DNA of 64,000 nucleotides, taken from the NCBI GenBank assembly GCA_016703945.1, contig JADJBC010000059.1:331693-395692 (forward strand), in the 5' to 3' direction. The notes under the pieces are model-generated. The model was not told the origin of the DNA, searched no databases, and saw only the letters and a list, made by a program, of their open reading frames with translations. Shown here one piece after another: positions 25,989-36,564 of the stretch. The stretch is from Candidatus Aalborgicola danicus (GTDB lineage Bacteria; Pseudomonadota; Gammaproteobacteria; Burkholderiales; Burkholderiaceae_C). Numbering within the stretch: the first letter of the stretch is position 1; every line of letters starts with the position of its first letter. Position numbers and translations under genes: made by a program.

Positions 25989-26360
25989 ATGACGATCAAA
26001 TACACCCCCGACCACGAATGGCTCAACGTTGACGGCGACACCGCCACCGTTGGCATCACCCACCATGCGCAAGACGCGTTGGGCGACGTGGTGTTTGTCG
26101 ATCTGCCAGAAGTTGGCAAGACCTTTGCCGCCAAGGACATCGCCGGCGTGGTGGAGTCCGTCAAGGCCGCCGCTGACGTGTATATGCCGGTGACCGGCGA
26201 AATCACTGAGGTCAACGAAGCTCTGCGAGCCGATCCCTCCCTCGCCAATAGTGACCCGTTGGGTGCGGGCTGGTTCTTCAAGGTCAAGTTGTCCAATGCT
26301 GCTGAGTTAGATGCGCTGATGGATGAGACCAGCTACACATCGTTCGCCGCCAACGCGTAG
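25989..26360 (+). CDS. gcvH: Glycine cleavage system H protein
   Basis: 123 residues. Carries the lipoyl arm that shuttles the aminomethyl group between GcvP and GcvT. YTPDHEWLNVDGDTATVGIT at the start and the lipoylation site VVESVKAAADVYMPVTGEI (Lys near residue 63) are clear. AGGAG precedes the ATG by 7 nt. Placed between the Nudix gene and gcvP. Confidence 0.97.
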   Translation: MTIKYTPDHEWLNVDGDTATVGITHHAQDALGDVVFVDLPEVGKTFAAKDIAGVVESVKAAADVYMPVTGEITEVNEALRADPSLANSDPLGAGWFFKVKLSNAAELDALMDETSYTSFAANA

Positions 26361-26392
26361 CGACCCAGCGACGGGTGCTTTGCTGGCACACG

Positions 26393-26479
26393 CCGAATGG
26401 GGGTCAGAGCCCCATTTCGTTCGACGGCACAGCGCACCGGAAAGATCATTTTCCTGAATGGGATCCGACCCCCATTCGG
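26393..26479. repeat. Long imperfect inverted repeat (REP-like) between gcvH and gcvP
   Basis: Left arm 26393-26416 (CCGAATGGGGGTCAGAGCCC...) and right arm 26457-26479 pair along about 23 bp with few mismatches around a 40-bp loop. The GGGGTCAGAGC motif also occurs at 51471. It fills the 165-bp gap before gcvP. Confidence 0.65.
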
Positions 26480-26525
26480 GGCACCCATTCGGCGCGGTGT
26501 CGCCAAGAACCTGAAGTCTGATCCT

Positions 26526-29446
26526 ATGCCCAGCTCCACCCCTTCCCTCAAAGAACTCGAAAACCCCAGCGAATTCCACGCGCGCCACATCGGCATCGAT
26601 GCCGCCGACGAGGCGCTGATGCTCAAGGCCATTGGCGAAACGTCCCGCGCGGAGCTGATCGCCAGCATCGTGCCGCGCAGCATTGCGCGCAAGACGCCGA
26701 TGGCGATTCCGGCCGCAATCACCGAAGCAGCCGCACTGGCTGAGATGAAGGCGATTGCGGGCAAGAACCAGATCTTCAAGAGCTTCATCGGCCAGGGCTA
26801 CTACGGCACGCACACCCCCGGCGTGATCCTGCGCAACATCCTGGAAAACCCCGCCTGGTACACCGCCTACACGCCCTACCAGGCCGAGATATCCCAGGGC
26901 CGCATGGAAGCGCTGGTCAACTTCCAGACCATGGTCTGCGACCTGACCGGCATGCCCATGGCCAACGCCTCCATGCTGGACGAAGCCACCGCCGCGGCCG
27001 AGGCCATGACGCTGGCCAAGCGCTCGGTCAAGGCCAAGGGCAATGTGTTCATCGTCAGCGGCGACTGCCATCCGCAAACCATCGAGGTCATCCAGACCCG
27101 CGCCGCGCCGCTGGGCATTGAAGTGCTGGTGGCCATGAATGGCGAAGACTGGAACGACTGGCTGGCCAACCGCGACTACTTTGCGGTCATGGACCAATAC
27201 CCCACGACCAGTGGCGCCATTGGTGATCTGCGCGGCGAGGTGGCCAAGGTCCACGCCAAGAACGCGGCCTTCATCGTGGCGGCCGACCTGCTGGCGCTCA
27301 CACTCTTGACGCCCCCCGGCGAGTGGGATGCGGACATTGTGATCGGCACCACCCAGCGCTTTGGCATGCCCATGTGCAATGGTGGCCCGCACGCCGCCTA
27401 CATGGCCTGCCGCGACGAATACAAGCGCTCCATGCCCGGCCGCCTGGTCGGTGTCAGCGTGGACGAACATGGCAACCCGGCCTACCGCCTGGCCCTGCAA
27501 ACCCGCGAACAGCACATCCGGCGCGAAAAGGCCACGTCCAACATCTGCACCGCACAGGTGTTGCCAGCCGTGGTGGCCAGCATGTACGCCGTGTACCACG
27601 GGCCCGAGGGCCTGACCCGCATCGCGCTGCGCGTGGCCACGCTAACCGCCATTGTGGCCAAGGGCCTGCAGGCCCTGGGCTACACCATTAGCCACCGCGA
27701 CACCTTCCTCCAGGCCTTTGACACGCTGGCCATCAAGACCGAAGGTGCTACCAAAGAGATAGCGGCTCGTGCAGTATCCATGAGGGCTAACGTCCAAATC
27801 GCCTGGGGTGAATACATCCTCCTGTCGCTGGACGAGACCAGCACGCGCGACGACGTGGCGCTGATCTGGTCCTTCTTTGCCAAACCCGGCCAGACGCTAC
27901 CCAAGGTGGAAGACTTTGAGCTTGAGGCGGCACCGTTGATCCCCGCCGCACTGCGCCGCACCAGCAAGTTTTTGACCCACCCGGTCTTCAACACCCACCA
28001 CTCCGAGACCGGCATGCTGCGTTACATCCGCATGCTCAGCGACAAGGACCTGGCACTGGACCGCAGCATGATCCCGCTGGGCTCTTGCACCATGAAGCTC
28101 AACGCCACCAGCGAGATGATCCCCATCACCTGGCCGGAGTTTGCCGACATCCACCCCTTCTGCCCCGCCGACCAGCGCCAAGGCTATGCCGAGCTGGACG
28201 AACAGTTGCGCGCCTGGCTGTGCGCGGCCACCGGCTACGCCGGCATCAGCCTGCAGCCCAACGCGGGCAGCCAGGGCGAATACGCCGGCCTGCTGGCCAT
28301 CAAGGCCTCACCACGCGTCCAGGGGCCAGACGCACCGCAACATCTGCCTGATCCCCAGCAGCGCCCACGGCACCAACCCGGCCAGCGCGATGATGGTGGG
28401 CCTGACGGTCGTGGTCACCAAGTGCGACGACATGGGCAATGTGGACATGGCCGACCTCAAGGCGAAATGTGAACAGCACAGCGCCAACCTGGCCTGCGTG
28501 ATGATCACCTACCCCAGCACGCACGGCGTGTTCGAGACCAGCGTCAAGGAACTGTGCGCCCTGGTGCACAGCCACGGCGGCCGCGTCTACGTGGACGGCG
28601 CCAACATGAACGCGCTGGTGGGCACCGCAGCCCCCGGCGAGTTTGGCGGCGACGTCAGCCACCTGAACCTGCACAAGACCTTCTGCATCCCCCACGGCGG
28701 TGGCGGCCCCGGTGTTGGCCCGGTCTGCGTAGTGGCCGATCTGGTGCCCTTCCTGCCCGGCCACGCCACCGGCGGTGTGCCCGGCACGGGCGCCGTCAGC
28801 GCCGCGCCCCTGGGCAACGCGGCCGTGCTGCCCATCAGCTGGATGTACTGCCGCATGATGGGCGCCGACGGCCTGCAGCACGCCACCGAGGCGGCCATCC
28901 TGGCGGCCAACTACATCAGCTCTCGGTTGGCCGAGCACTACCCTACGCTGTACGCCAGCGAAGGTAAGAATGGCAAGCCGGGCCACGTGGCCCACGAGTG
29001 CATCCTGGACCTGCGCGGCTTCAAAGGAAACCTGCGGCGTCATGGCCGAGGACGTGGCCAAGCGCCTGATGGACTATGGTTTCCACGCCCCGACGCTGTC
29101 GTTCCCGGTTGTCAACACGCTGATGGTGGAGCCCACAGAGAGCGAGACCCTGGCCGAGCTGGACCGCTTCATCAACGCCATGATCGCCATCCGCGGCGAG
29201 ATCGCCAAGGTGGAAAAGGGTGAGTGGCCGCAGGACAACAACCCGCTGAAGCACGCCCCGCACACTGCGGCCAGCCTGCTGGGTGGTGACTGGGACCGGC
29301 CTTACAGCCGCGAAGTGGGCGCCTTCCCGCTGGCAACGCTGAAGGCCGTGAAGTACTGGCCCCCAGTGGGGCGTGTGGACAACGTCTATGGTGACCGCAA
29401 CCTGTTCTGCAGCTGCGTGCCATTGACCGAATATACGAATGCGTGA
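26526..29446 (+). CDS. gcvP: Glycine dehydrogenase (decarboxylating) GcvP (two frameshifts)
   Basis: PLP enzyme of the glycine cleavage system, about 970 residues as expected. Motifs: FHARHIGIDAADEALM, FIGQGYYGTHTP, TPYQAEISQGRMEAL, then in the second half the PLP-lysine region HLNLHKTFCIPHGGGGPG. The frame breaks near 28310 (IKA/YHASRGQTHRNICLIPSS) and near 29023 (an extra G in AAAGGAAACC). Each time the next frame continues the expected protein, ending VPLTEYTNA. Last gene of the gcvT-nudix-gcvH-gcvP set. Contains a dispersed repeat copy at 27744-27800. Confidence 0.95.
27744..27800 (+). repeat. Dispersed 55-bp repeat inside gcvP
   Basis: Forward copy: GGTGCTACC, GATAGCGGCTCGTGCAGTAT, CCATGAGGGCTAACGTCC. 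It is in frame and encodes GATKEIAARAVSMRANVQ, matching the frame used by the trpF copy. Confidence 0.75.
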
Positions 29447-29451
29447 ACGTT

Positions 29452-29525
29452 GCCCCCACGCTTGTCGCTTCGCTGCGCTGCCCCCGAGGGGGCCGTAGTC
29501 GCCTTGGGGCGGCCCGGCGGCGACT
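29452..29525. repeat. GC-rich repeat A after gcvP
   Basis: About 74 bp: GCCCCCACGCTTGTCGCTTC, then CTGCCCCCGAGGGGGCCG and CCTTGGGGCGGCCCGGCGG. It shares its layout with the segment at 31137-31209. The CCCCCGAGGGGG core is a strong hairpin that may end transcription of gcvP. Confidence 0.65.
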
Positions 29526-29585
29526 AGAAAGTATTAAGGGCGGCACCGCATTGCATGCAGCCGCCCTTGCCAGACCTGATCTGGC

Positions 29586-29780
29586 ACCGCAGCGGGAGAG
29601 CTTGGCACCGTAAGAAGTGCCAGCGCCGAAGGAGCAACCACCCCGGAAACTCTCAGGCAAAAGGACCGCTGCGGTCATCAGCACTCTGAAGAGCTGCCGG
29701 GAATTTGTCACCCGGCACACCGCAGGAGCAAGCGTGCCGCCCATAAGGCAGCATGCGAATCTCTCAGGTCGCAAACAGAG
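29586..29780 (+). ncRNA. Tandem glycine riboswitch upstream of the dadA-like gene
   Basis: Aptamer 1 (29586-29674) is closed by CCGCAGCG/CGCTGCGG and has GGGAGAGC, GCGCCGAAGGAGCAA and CTCTCAGGCAAAAGGACC. Aptamer 2 (29684-29780) is closed by CTCTG/CAGAG and has CCGCAGGAGCAAGC and AATCTCTCAGGTCGCAAACAG. The opening GAGAG of aptamer 2 is less regular than in aptamer 1. A perfect terminator follows at once (29782), so transcription control is likely. Confidence 0.9.
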
Positions 29781-29781
29781 G

Positions 29782-29825
29782 GGGTCATGTGGCGCACATG
29801 GTGTGCGCCACATGACCCTTTTGTT
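29782..29825 (+). terminator. Rho-independent terminator of the second glycine riboswitch
   Basis: Perfect 16-bp stem: GGGTCATGTGGCGCAC pairs with GTGCGCCACATGACCC, with a 5-nt loop and a TTTTGTTT tail. It begins 2 nt after aptamer 2 and ends 31 bp before the dadA-like start. It is the switch's likely off state. Confidence 0.9.
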
Positions 29826-29856
29826 TCCGACAGCGTCTGAAAGAAGAGTGCTCACC

Positions 29857-31212
29857 ATGCAAAACCTGCAACAACACATCGCCATCATCGGCGGCGGTAT
29901 CACGGGCGTCACCAGTGCCTACACCCTGGCCAAGGCCGGCTACCGCGTCACCCTGATCGAAAAGAACCGCTATGCCGGTATGGAAACGTCGTACGCTAAT
30001 GGCGGTCAATTGTCGGCATCCAACGCCGAGGTCTGGACCCACCCCAGCACCCTCATCAAGGGCCTGAAGTGGATGTTCACCAAGGACGCGCCCTTGCTGA
30101 TGAACCCCACGCCCACCTGGCACAAGCTGAGCTGGATGGCCGAGTTTGTGGCCGCCATTCCCCGTTACCGTGACAACACCATTGCCACCACCCGCCTGGC
30201 CATTGCCGCCCGCCAACATTTGTTCAGTTGGGCCGAGGCCGAGGGCATTGATTTCAATCACGAGCGCAAGGGCATCCTGCACATCTACCGCAACAGGGCA
30301 GGTTTTGAGCATGCCGGTGCGGTATCCAAGCTGCTGGCCGCAGGCGGACTGGAGCGCCGCGCCGTCACACCGGAAGAAATGCGCGCCATAGAGCCCACGC
30401 TGCAGGGCAACTACTACGGCGGCTACTTCACCGAAAGCGACTCTACCGGTGACATCCACAAGTTCACGCATGGCCTGTCGCTGGCCTGCGAGCGCCTGGG
30501 CGTGCGCACGCTGTATGGCCGCGATGTGGTGCGCACCAGCGCCAACGGCCAGACCGCATTGATCCATATGCGCAACGACCACGGCGGCGACGAAACCCTG
30601 GTCTGCGACGCGCTGGTGGTTTGCGCCGGCGTGCATGGCCGGGCACTGGCCGCGCAACTGGGCGACCGGCTCAACATTTACCCGGTCAAGGGTTATTCCA
30701 TCACGGTGGACCTGGATGACAGCGCCAGCCAGCAGGCCGCGCCCACCGTCAGCCTGCTGGACGACGAGACCAAGCTGGTGACCAGCCGCCTGGGCGCGGA
30801 CCGCTTCCGCGTGGCCGGCACGGCGGAGTTCAACGGCATCAACCGCGACATCCGTGCCGAGCGCATCCGCCCGCTGGTGAACTGGGTCAACCAGTGCTTC
30901 CCCGGCGTCAACACCCGTCGCGTCGAGCCCTGGGCCGGTCTGCGGCCCATGCTGCCGAACATGCTGCCGCGCGTCGGGCCGGGCCGCCAGGCCAATGTGT
31001 TCTACAACACCGGCCACGGCCACCTGGGCTGGACGCTGTCCGCCATTACAGCCCACCAACTGGCAGGGCATGTGCAAGCGCACTTTGCGCCCAAGGCCAA
31101 TTCATTCACACTACCCAAAACTGGATTAACTATGAACCCCCAAGCTCACATTCGTTCGCTGCCCCCCAAGGGGGCGCATGCCTCCCTAGAGGCGGCTCGT
31201 CGGGAGGCATGA
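29857..31212 (+). CDS. dadA: FAD-dependent D-amino acid dehydrogenase-like (DadA family)
   Basis: About 451 residues. FAD-binding start HIAIIGGGITGVTSAYTLAK (GxGxxG), then SYANGGQLSASNAEVW, GYFTESDSTGDIHKFTHGL, and the C-terminal WAGLRPMLPNMLPRVG and TGHGHLGWTLS. This fits membrane-associated oxidation of D-amino acids to 2-oxo acids. The glycine riboswitch suggests that glycine may be the main substrate here (inference). The last 30-40 residues after VQAHFAPK are not part of the family and are encoded by GC-rich repeat B. ATG at 29857. Confidence 0.9.
   Translation: MQNLQQHIAIIGGGITGVTSAYTLAKAGYRVTLIEKNRYAGMETSYANGGQLSASNAEVWTHPSTLIKGLKWMFTKDAPLLMNPTPTWHKLSWMAEFVAAIPRYRDNTIATTRLAIAARQHLFSWAEAEGIDFNHERKGILHIYRNRAGFEHAGAVSKLLAAGGLERRAVTPEEMRAIEPTLQGNYYGGYFTESDSTGDIHKFTHGLSLACERLGVRTLYGRDVVRTSANGQTALIHMRNDHGGDETLVCDALVVCAGVHGRALAAQLGDRLNIYPVKGYSITVDLDDSASQQAAPTVSLLDDETKLVTSRLGADRFRVAGTAEFNGINRDIRAERIRPLVNWVNQCFPGVNTRRVEPWAGLRPMLPNMLPRVGPGRQANVFYNTGHGHLGWTLSAITAHQLAGHVQAHFAPKANSFTLPKTGLTMNPQAHIRSLPPKGAHASLEAARREA
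31137..31209. repeat. GC-rich repeat B, forming the dadA C-terminal tail
   Basis: CCCCCAAGCTCACATTCGTT, then GCTGCCCCCCAAGGGGGCGC and GGCGGCTCGTCGGGAGGC; same order of parts as repeat A at 29452. It is translated as the last residues of the DadA-like protein (NPQAHIRSLPPKGAHASL). Confidence 0.6.
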
Positions 31213-31213
31213 G

Positions 31214-32602
<1,389 letters not shown>

Positions 32603-32637
32603 GCTTGCGAGTTGTTACCCGCGCACCGCACCACAGC

Positions 32638-34758
32638 TTACAAGTTACCGGCCAACAGGCGCCGTACCACGTTATCTTTGAAACTGTGTGCGTCAGCGAG
32701 ACCCAGACGCTCTTGGTAGGCCTGGGGCATATCCTTGCCTTCCCAAAAACTCTTGAATGCCAGTGACAACAATTCGGCCGGGTGCTCACTGGCGTGTTTA
32801 AGTTTTTTCAAAGCCTTGACGATGTGCAGCTCTTCGTGGGTGAGGTCAGTCCCAAACGGAAAATCAGGCAGCAACCCCGCTTCAGCCCACGGACCCAACT
32901 TGTCATGCAACATGCCGGGAAGGTTGTTGCGGTAGCGCTCTGGCACTTCGTAGTGGGCGTCCAGCTTGCCATGTGACTTGGCCTGCTTGACCAACTCCTC
33001 CTGAAAGCGTGAATCGGCTACCGCTATCAGCCGCTTGATGACTTCCCCGTCTGGCTGCCCGCGTAATTCGGCCACGCCGTATTCGGTGACGATGGTGTCG
33101 CGCAAGTGGCGGGGAATCGTGACGTGGCCGTAGTTCCACACAATGCTGCTCTTGAGCCCCGCCTTGTTGTCATGGGTTGCGCGCAGCATCATGATCAGGC
33201 GCGCGTCGGGCAGTGCGTGTGACATCGCCACAAAGTTGTACTGCCCCCCAACGCCACTGACCACCTGGCCCGACTCCAGTGCATCGCTGGCGGCGGCGCC
33301 CAGCAGGGTCACGATCATCGTCGTGTTCATGAAGCGGGCCTTGCGCCGTTGGGCCCGCTTGAGATCCTCCTGGCCATACAGCTGATTGATAAAGTCGATT
33401 CGTGTCATGTCGACCTTGGCGAGTTCGTGTTCCGGCATGGTGCGCAGTCGCTCGTAGAAGTCGCGCGGTCCGAGGAAAAAACCACCGGTCATGGTGATAC
33501 CGCCCAAGAGGCGTGTGCCCAGCATGTGTTGGCATACCGCGTCGAACGCCTGGTCTTCGTGCAGGTTCGCGCTGCATCGCTGCTCCTCCAGCACCAGCTC
33601 CTCGCCGTCCAGGCGGACGTCGGGCCGCAACACGCCAAAACGTTGGAGGTAGGCCAGATCTTCCGGCCCAATGGGCGAGCGCACGCGACCCGAGTCCAGC
33701 AGCGCGCGCAGGGTTTGCGGCGTCACACTGGCATCGGCGATGGTGCCGCGGTTGAGCAACTGCTGCAAGACCACGTCCCCAAACACTTCACGGCGAATAA
33801 TGCCGGCCTCGATCAGCTTGAGAAAGCCATTGACAAACATTTCCGAGCAACCATACAAGCCTTGCTCAAAGCGGCCAAGGTCCCGCCCGGCCAGTCCATC
33901 GGGGCATATTGATTCGAGAATGCGCCGGTATTCCGCGCTGTGCCGGTCACGCACGATCAGCGCCTGACCAATGGCGTCGCCCAGCGATCCGATGCCAATT
34001 TGCAGCGTGCCACCGTCGGCAACCAGACTGGAAGCGTGTATGCCAATGGCATAGTCGGTCAGGCTGACTTTGTTGTTGGGAGGCGCAAACACCGCATGGG
34101 TACCTGCAGGATCGTTGACCAGAACATCAAAGAAGTCCGGTCCCACTTCCGCCGTGTTGGGCATGAAGGGCATCTGGTGGTTGATGACCCCAATAGCGGT
34201 GATCTTCTTGCCAGAAGCCCTGAACTTGTCCATAACCTCCATCACAACGTCCGGGTTGCTGGACAGGCTCAGACGCAAGTTGTCCGCGTCGTCCTTGCTC
34301 GCGATGGCCTGGGCCATGACGTTCATACCCTGGGCTTCCATGTCCCGCGCGATGTGGGTGTAATTGGTCGACATGTAGTTTTGCTGTGCCACGTCATTGC
34401 CCAGGTAGTCGCCGGTCTTCATGAAAACCTCACAGATTTCGATGTTGGGCGGCAGGCCGTCACCGCGCAGGTCTTTGACGTACTCCAGGTCCGGGTAGTC
34501 TGCAAACACCCGCTCCACCAAAGGGGCCAGGAAATTGCGCTCCAGTTCACTCTTGCCGGTGGGTTTTTCAAGGGACAGCGCCGTGATGATCTTGAGCCGC
34601 CGCGCCGGGTTGGCCTTGATCCGGTGGTACAACGCATTGACAAAAGGATTGGGCTTGCCAACCCCCAGGGGAATCCCAAGCACGATGTCACCGTCCGTGG
34701 TGTCCAGCACATAGTCGACGGCCGCGTCGATGGAATCCATCAGCAATGGGTTAGGCAT
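32638..34758 (-). CDS. Acetyl-CoA hydrolase/transferase family protein
   Basis: 706 residues, longer than the usual 430-500 of CoA-transferases of this family. N-terminal region IVLGIPLGVGKPNPFVNALY; middle with VINHQMPFMPNTAEVG and LQIGIGSLGDAIGQALIVRD; C-terminal catalytic-type part with SGVGGQYNFVAMSHALPDAR and the end TDLTHEELHIVKALKKL. It would hydrolyse an acyl-CoA or move CoA between acids; the substrate cannot be told. It stands alone, convergent with sdaA. Confidence 0.85.
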   Translation of the reverse strand: MPNPLLMDSIDAAVDYVLDTTDGDIVLGIPLGVGKPNPFVNALYHRIKANPARRLKIITALSLEKPTGKSELERNFLAPLVERVFADYPDLEYVKDLRGDGLPPNIEICEVFMKTGDYLGNDVAQQNYMSTNYTHIARDMEAQGMNVMAQAIASKDDADNLRLSLSSNPDVVMEVMDKFRASGKKITAIGVINHQMPFMPNTAEVGPDFFDVLVNDPAGTHAVFAPPNNKVSLTDYAIGIHASSLVADGGTLQIGIGSLGDAIGQALIVRDRHSAEYRRILESICPDGLAGRDLGRFEQGLYGCSEMFVNGFLKLIEAGIIRREVFGDVVLQQLLNRGTIADASVTPQTLRALLDSGRVRSPIGPEDLAYLQRFGVLRPDVRLDGEELVLEEQRCSANLHEDQAFDAVCQHMLGTRLLGGITMTGGFFLGPRDFYERLRTMPEHELAKVDMTRIDFINQLYGQEDLKRAQRRKARFMNTTMIVTLLGAAASDALESGQVVSGVGGQYNFVAMSHALPDARLIMMLRATHDNKAGLKSSIVWNYGHVTIPRHLRDTIVTEYGVAELRGQPDGEVIKRLIAVADSRFQEELVKQAKSHGKLDAHYEVPERYRNNLPGMLHDKLGPWAEAGLLPDFPFGTDLTHEELHIVKALKKLKHASEHPAELLSLAFKSFWEGKDMPQAYQERLGLADAHSFKDNVVRRLLAGNL

Positions 34759-34912
34759 AGTGTCTCCAATTGAAGTTCTTGTGGTTGTTCACACGGCGCT
34801 ACTTTAGGATGCCCCTGGCACAATATTCTTGCCATGGATCAAATTTTTGAAGTGTTAGGGTTTGCTCCCGGATCTATTGAATCAAGTGGCACCCGGCACG
34901 ATCAGATGCTGT

Positions 34913-36277
34913 ATGTCCAGTGGTCCGTTTAAACTCGGGCAGCCCTTAGCCCAGCACACCGTGACCGTTTCAAGCCCCCTTACCCACCAACCGTTGGCCG
35001 AACGCCTGAGACCCCGACATCTGAGCGAACTGGTGGGGCAACAGCACTTGCTGGGCGAAGGTATGGCCCTGCGACTGGCCTTTGATTCGGGCCAACCCCA
35101 TAGCTGCATTTTGTGGGGCCCTCCGGGCGTGGGCAAGACCACCATTGCGCGCCTCATGGCCCATGCCTTTGAGGCCCAGTTCATTTCCATCAGCGCGGTG
35201 CTGGGCGGGGTCAAGGACATCCGTGAAGCGGTAGAACAGGCCCAGGTGTCGCTGGCGCAGGGGCGGCGTACTATCGTTTTTGTGGACGAGGTGCACCGTT
35301 TCAACAAGAGCCAGCAGGATGCCTTTCTGGCCCATGTCGAGAGTGGTCTGTTTACCTTTATTGGCGCCACCACCGAAAATCCATCGTTTGAGGTCAATGC
35401 GGCGCTGCTGTCACGCGCGGCAGTTTATGTGTTGCAGCCGCTGACGGACCAGGACCTTAAGCAAATAGTGGCCTCAGCCCTCGTGGAATGTTCGCTACCT
35501 GCTATTGAAGATATAGCAGTTGATCGGCTGGTCGCCTACGCCGACGGTGACGCCCGGCGCATGCTCAACACCCTGGAAACCCTGGCGGTGGCAGCCCATC
35601 AGGAGCATCTGCAGCACATCACCGACGTCTGGCTGGTCAAGGTACTCGGTGAACGCATGCGCCGTTATGACAAGGGTGGAGACCAGTTTTATGACTCCAT
35701 CAGCGCCTTGCACAAGTCGGTGCGCGGCTCGGACCCCGACGCCGCCTTGTACTGGCTGGTGCGCATGCTCGATGGTGGTGCCGACCCGCGCTACCTGGCG
35801 CGGCGTTTGCTGCGCATGGCCAGCGAAGACATTGGTCTGGCAGACCCCCGCGCATTGCGGCTGGCATTGGATGCAGCAGAAGTGTATGAACGTATGGGCA
35901 GCCCAGAGGGTGAACTGGCACTGGCGCAGTGCGCCATCTATTTGGCGGTGGCACCCAAATCCAATGCAGTCTACAAAGCCTTCAACGAGGCCCGGGCGCT
36001 GGTGAAGAAAGATGGCACCCGTCCGGTCCCAATGCACTTGCGCAACGCTCCGACGCAGTTGATGAAGTCACTGGACTATGGCAAAGGTTATCGCTACGCA
36101 CACGATGAAGACGGTGGTTTTGCGGCCGGGGAACGCTACCTGCCGGATGGTCTTGCCGCCCCACACTTCTACCGCCCCGTGGAGCGCGGGTTGGAGATCC
36201 GCATTGCCGAAAAAATGCGGCAACTCAAAACCCGCAATACGACGCATGGCGACAACCGCGCGCCGGACACGGTGTGA
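34913..36277 (+). CDS. rarA: Replication-associated recombination protein RarA (MgsA)
   Basis: AAA+ ATPase acting at stalled replication forks. About 454 residues: LAERLRPRHLSELVGQQHLL, Walker A GPPGVGKTT, Walker B IVFVDEVHRF, sensor GATTENPSFEVN, and the C-terminal MgsA region (RMGSPEGELALAQCAIYLA, PVPMHLRNAPTQLMKSLDYG). The frame is open from a TTG at 34862; the ATG at 34913 is chosen with moderate confidence. A reverse copy of the dispersed repeat lies inside the gene. Confidence 0.92.
   Translation: MSSGPFKLGQPLAQHTVTVSSPLTHQPLAERLRPRHLSELVGQQHLLGEGMALRLAFDSGQPHSCILWGPPGVGKTTIARLMAHAFEAQFISISAVLGGVKDIREAVEQAQVSLAQGRRTIVFVDEVHRFNKSQQDAFLAHVESGLFTFIGATTENPSFEVNAALLSRAAVYVLQPLTDQDLKQIVASALVECSLPAIEDIAVDRLVAYADGDARRMLNTLETLAVAAHQEHLQHITDVWLVKVLGERMRRYDKGGDQFYDSISALHKSVRGSDPDAALYWLVRMLDGGADPRYLARRLLRMASEDIGLADPRALRLALDAAEVYERMGSPEGELALAQCAIYLAVAPKSNAVYKAFNEARALVKKDGTRPVPMHLRNAPTQLMKSLDYGKGYRYAHDEDGGFAAGERYLPDGLAAPHFYRPVERGLEIRIAEKMRQLKTRNTTHGDNRAPDTV
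35463..35521 (-). repeat. Dispersed 55-bp repeat inside rarA
   Basis: Reverse copy: minus strand ACTGCTATATC, AATAGCAGGTAGCG, ATTCCACGAGGGCTGAGGCC. Read through by RarA as QIVASALVECSLPAIEDIAV. The surrounding protein is not visibly lengthened. Confidence 0.7.
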
Positions 36278-36564
36278 CTTTGTGCTTGAGTTTGAGGGGC
36301 GTTGCAAGGTGGCAGTATTAGCCAGACTAACCCCCACGAGATTCCACTGATGCAGCGCTTTAGCTAGGGGTAAACCCAAGTGCAGCAGGCGCTGTCAGAA
36401 GCCTGCCCTTGGCTACAATCCGTTGCACTTGTGGGTCGTCTCATTACCCCTGGCAGGCTTATTGCTAAGGACCACCTACTGCCCACAATGCCGCACCGCT
36501 CGTCATCAAGTCGCTGAACCGGGAATTGGTGGTTTCAGCGCTGGCCAACAATCGGAGAACCTCT
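36278..36564. promoter_or_regulatory. Intergenic region with candidate liv promoter
   Basis: 287 bp without a gene. A possible sigma-70 promoter is CTGTCA (36389-36394), 16 bp, TACAAT ahead of livH. GGAG lies 8 nt before the livH ATG. No tRNA or other structure was recognised. Confidence 0.4.

Noticed and set aside
34834..34932. A 32-codon ORF (MDQIFEVLGFAPGSI...) before rarA
   Set aside because: Overlaps the rarA start region, no ribosome site and no recognised family; probably chance.
36300..36380. A possible tRNA-like stretch upstream of livH
   Set aside because: No T-loop GTTCGA motif or acceptor pairing was found.
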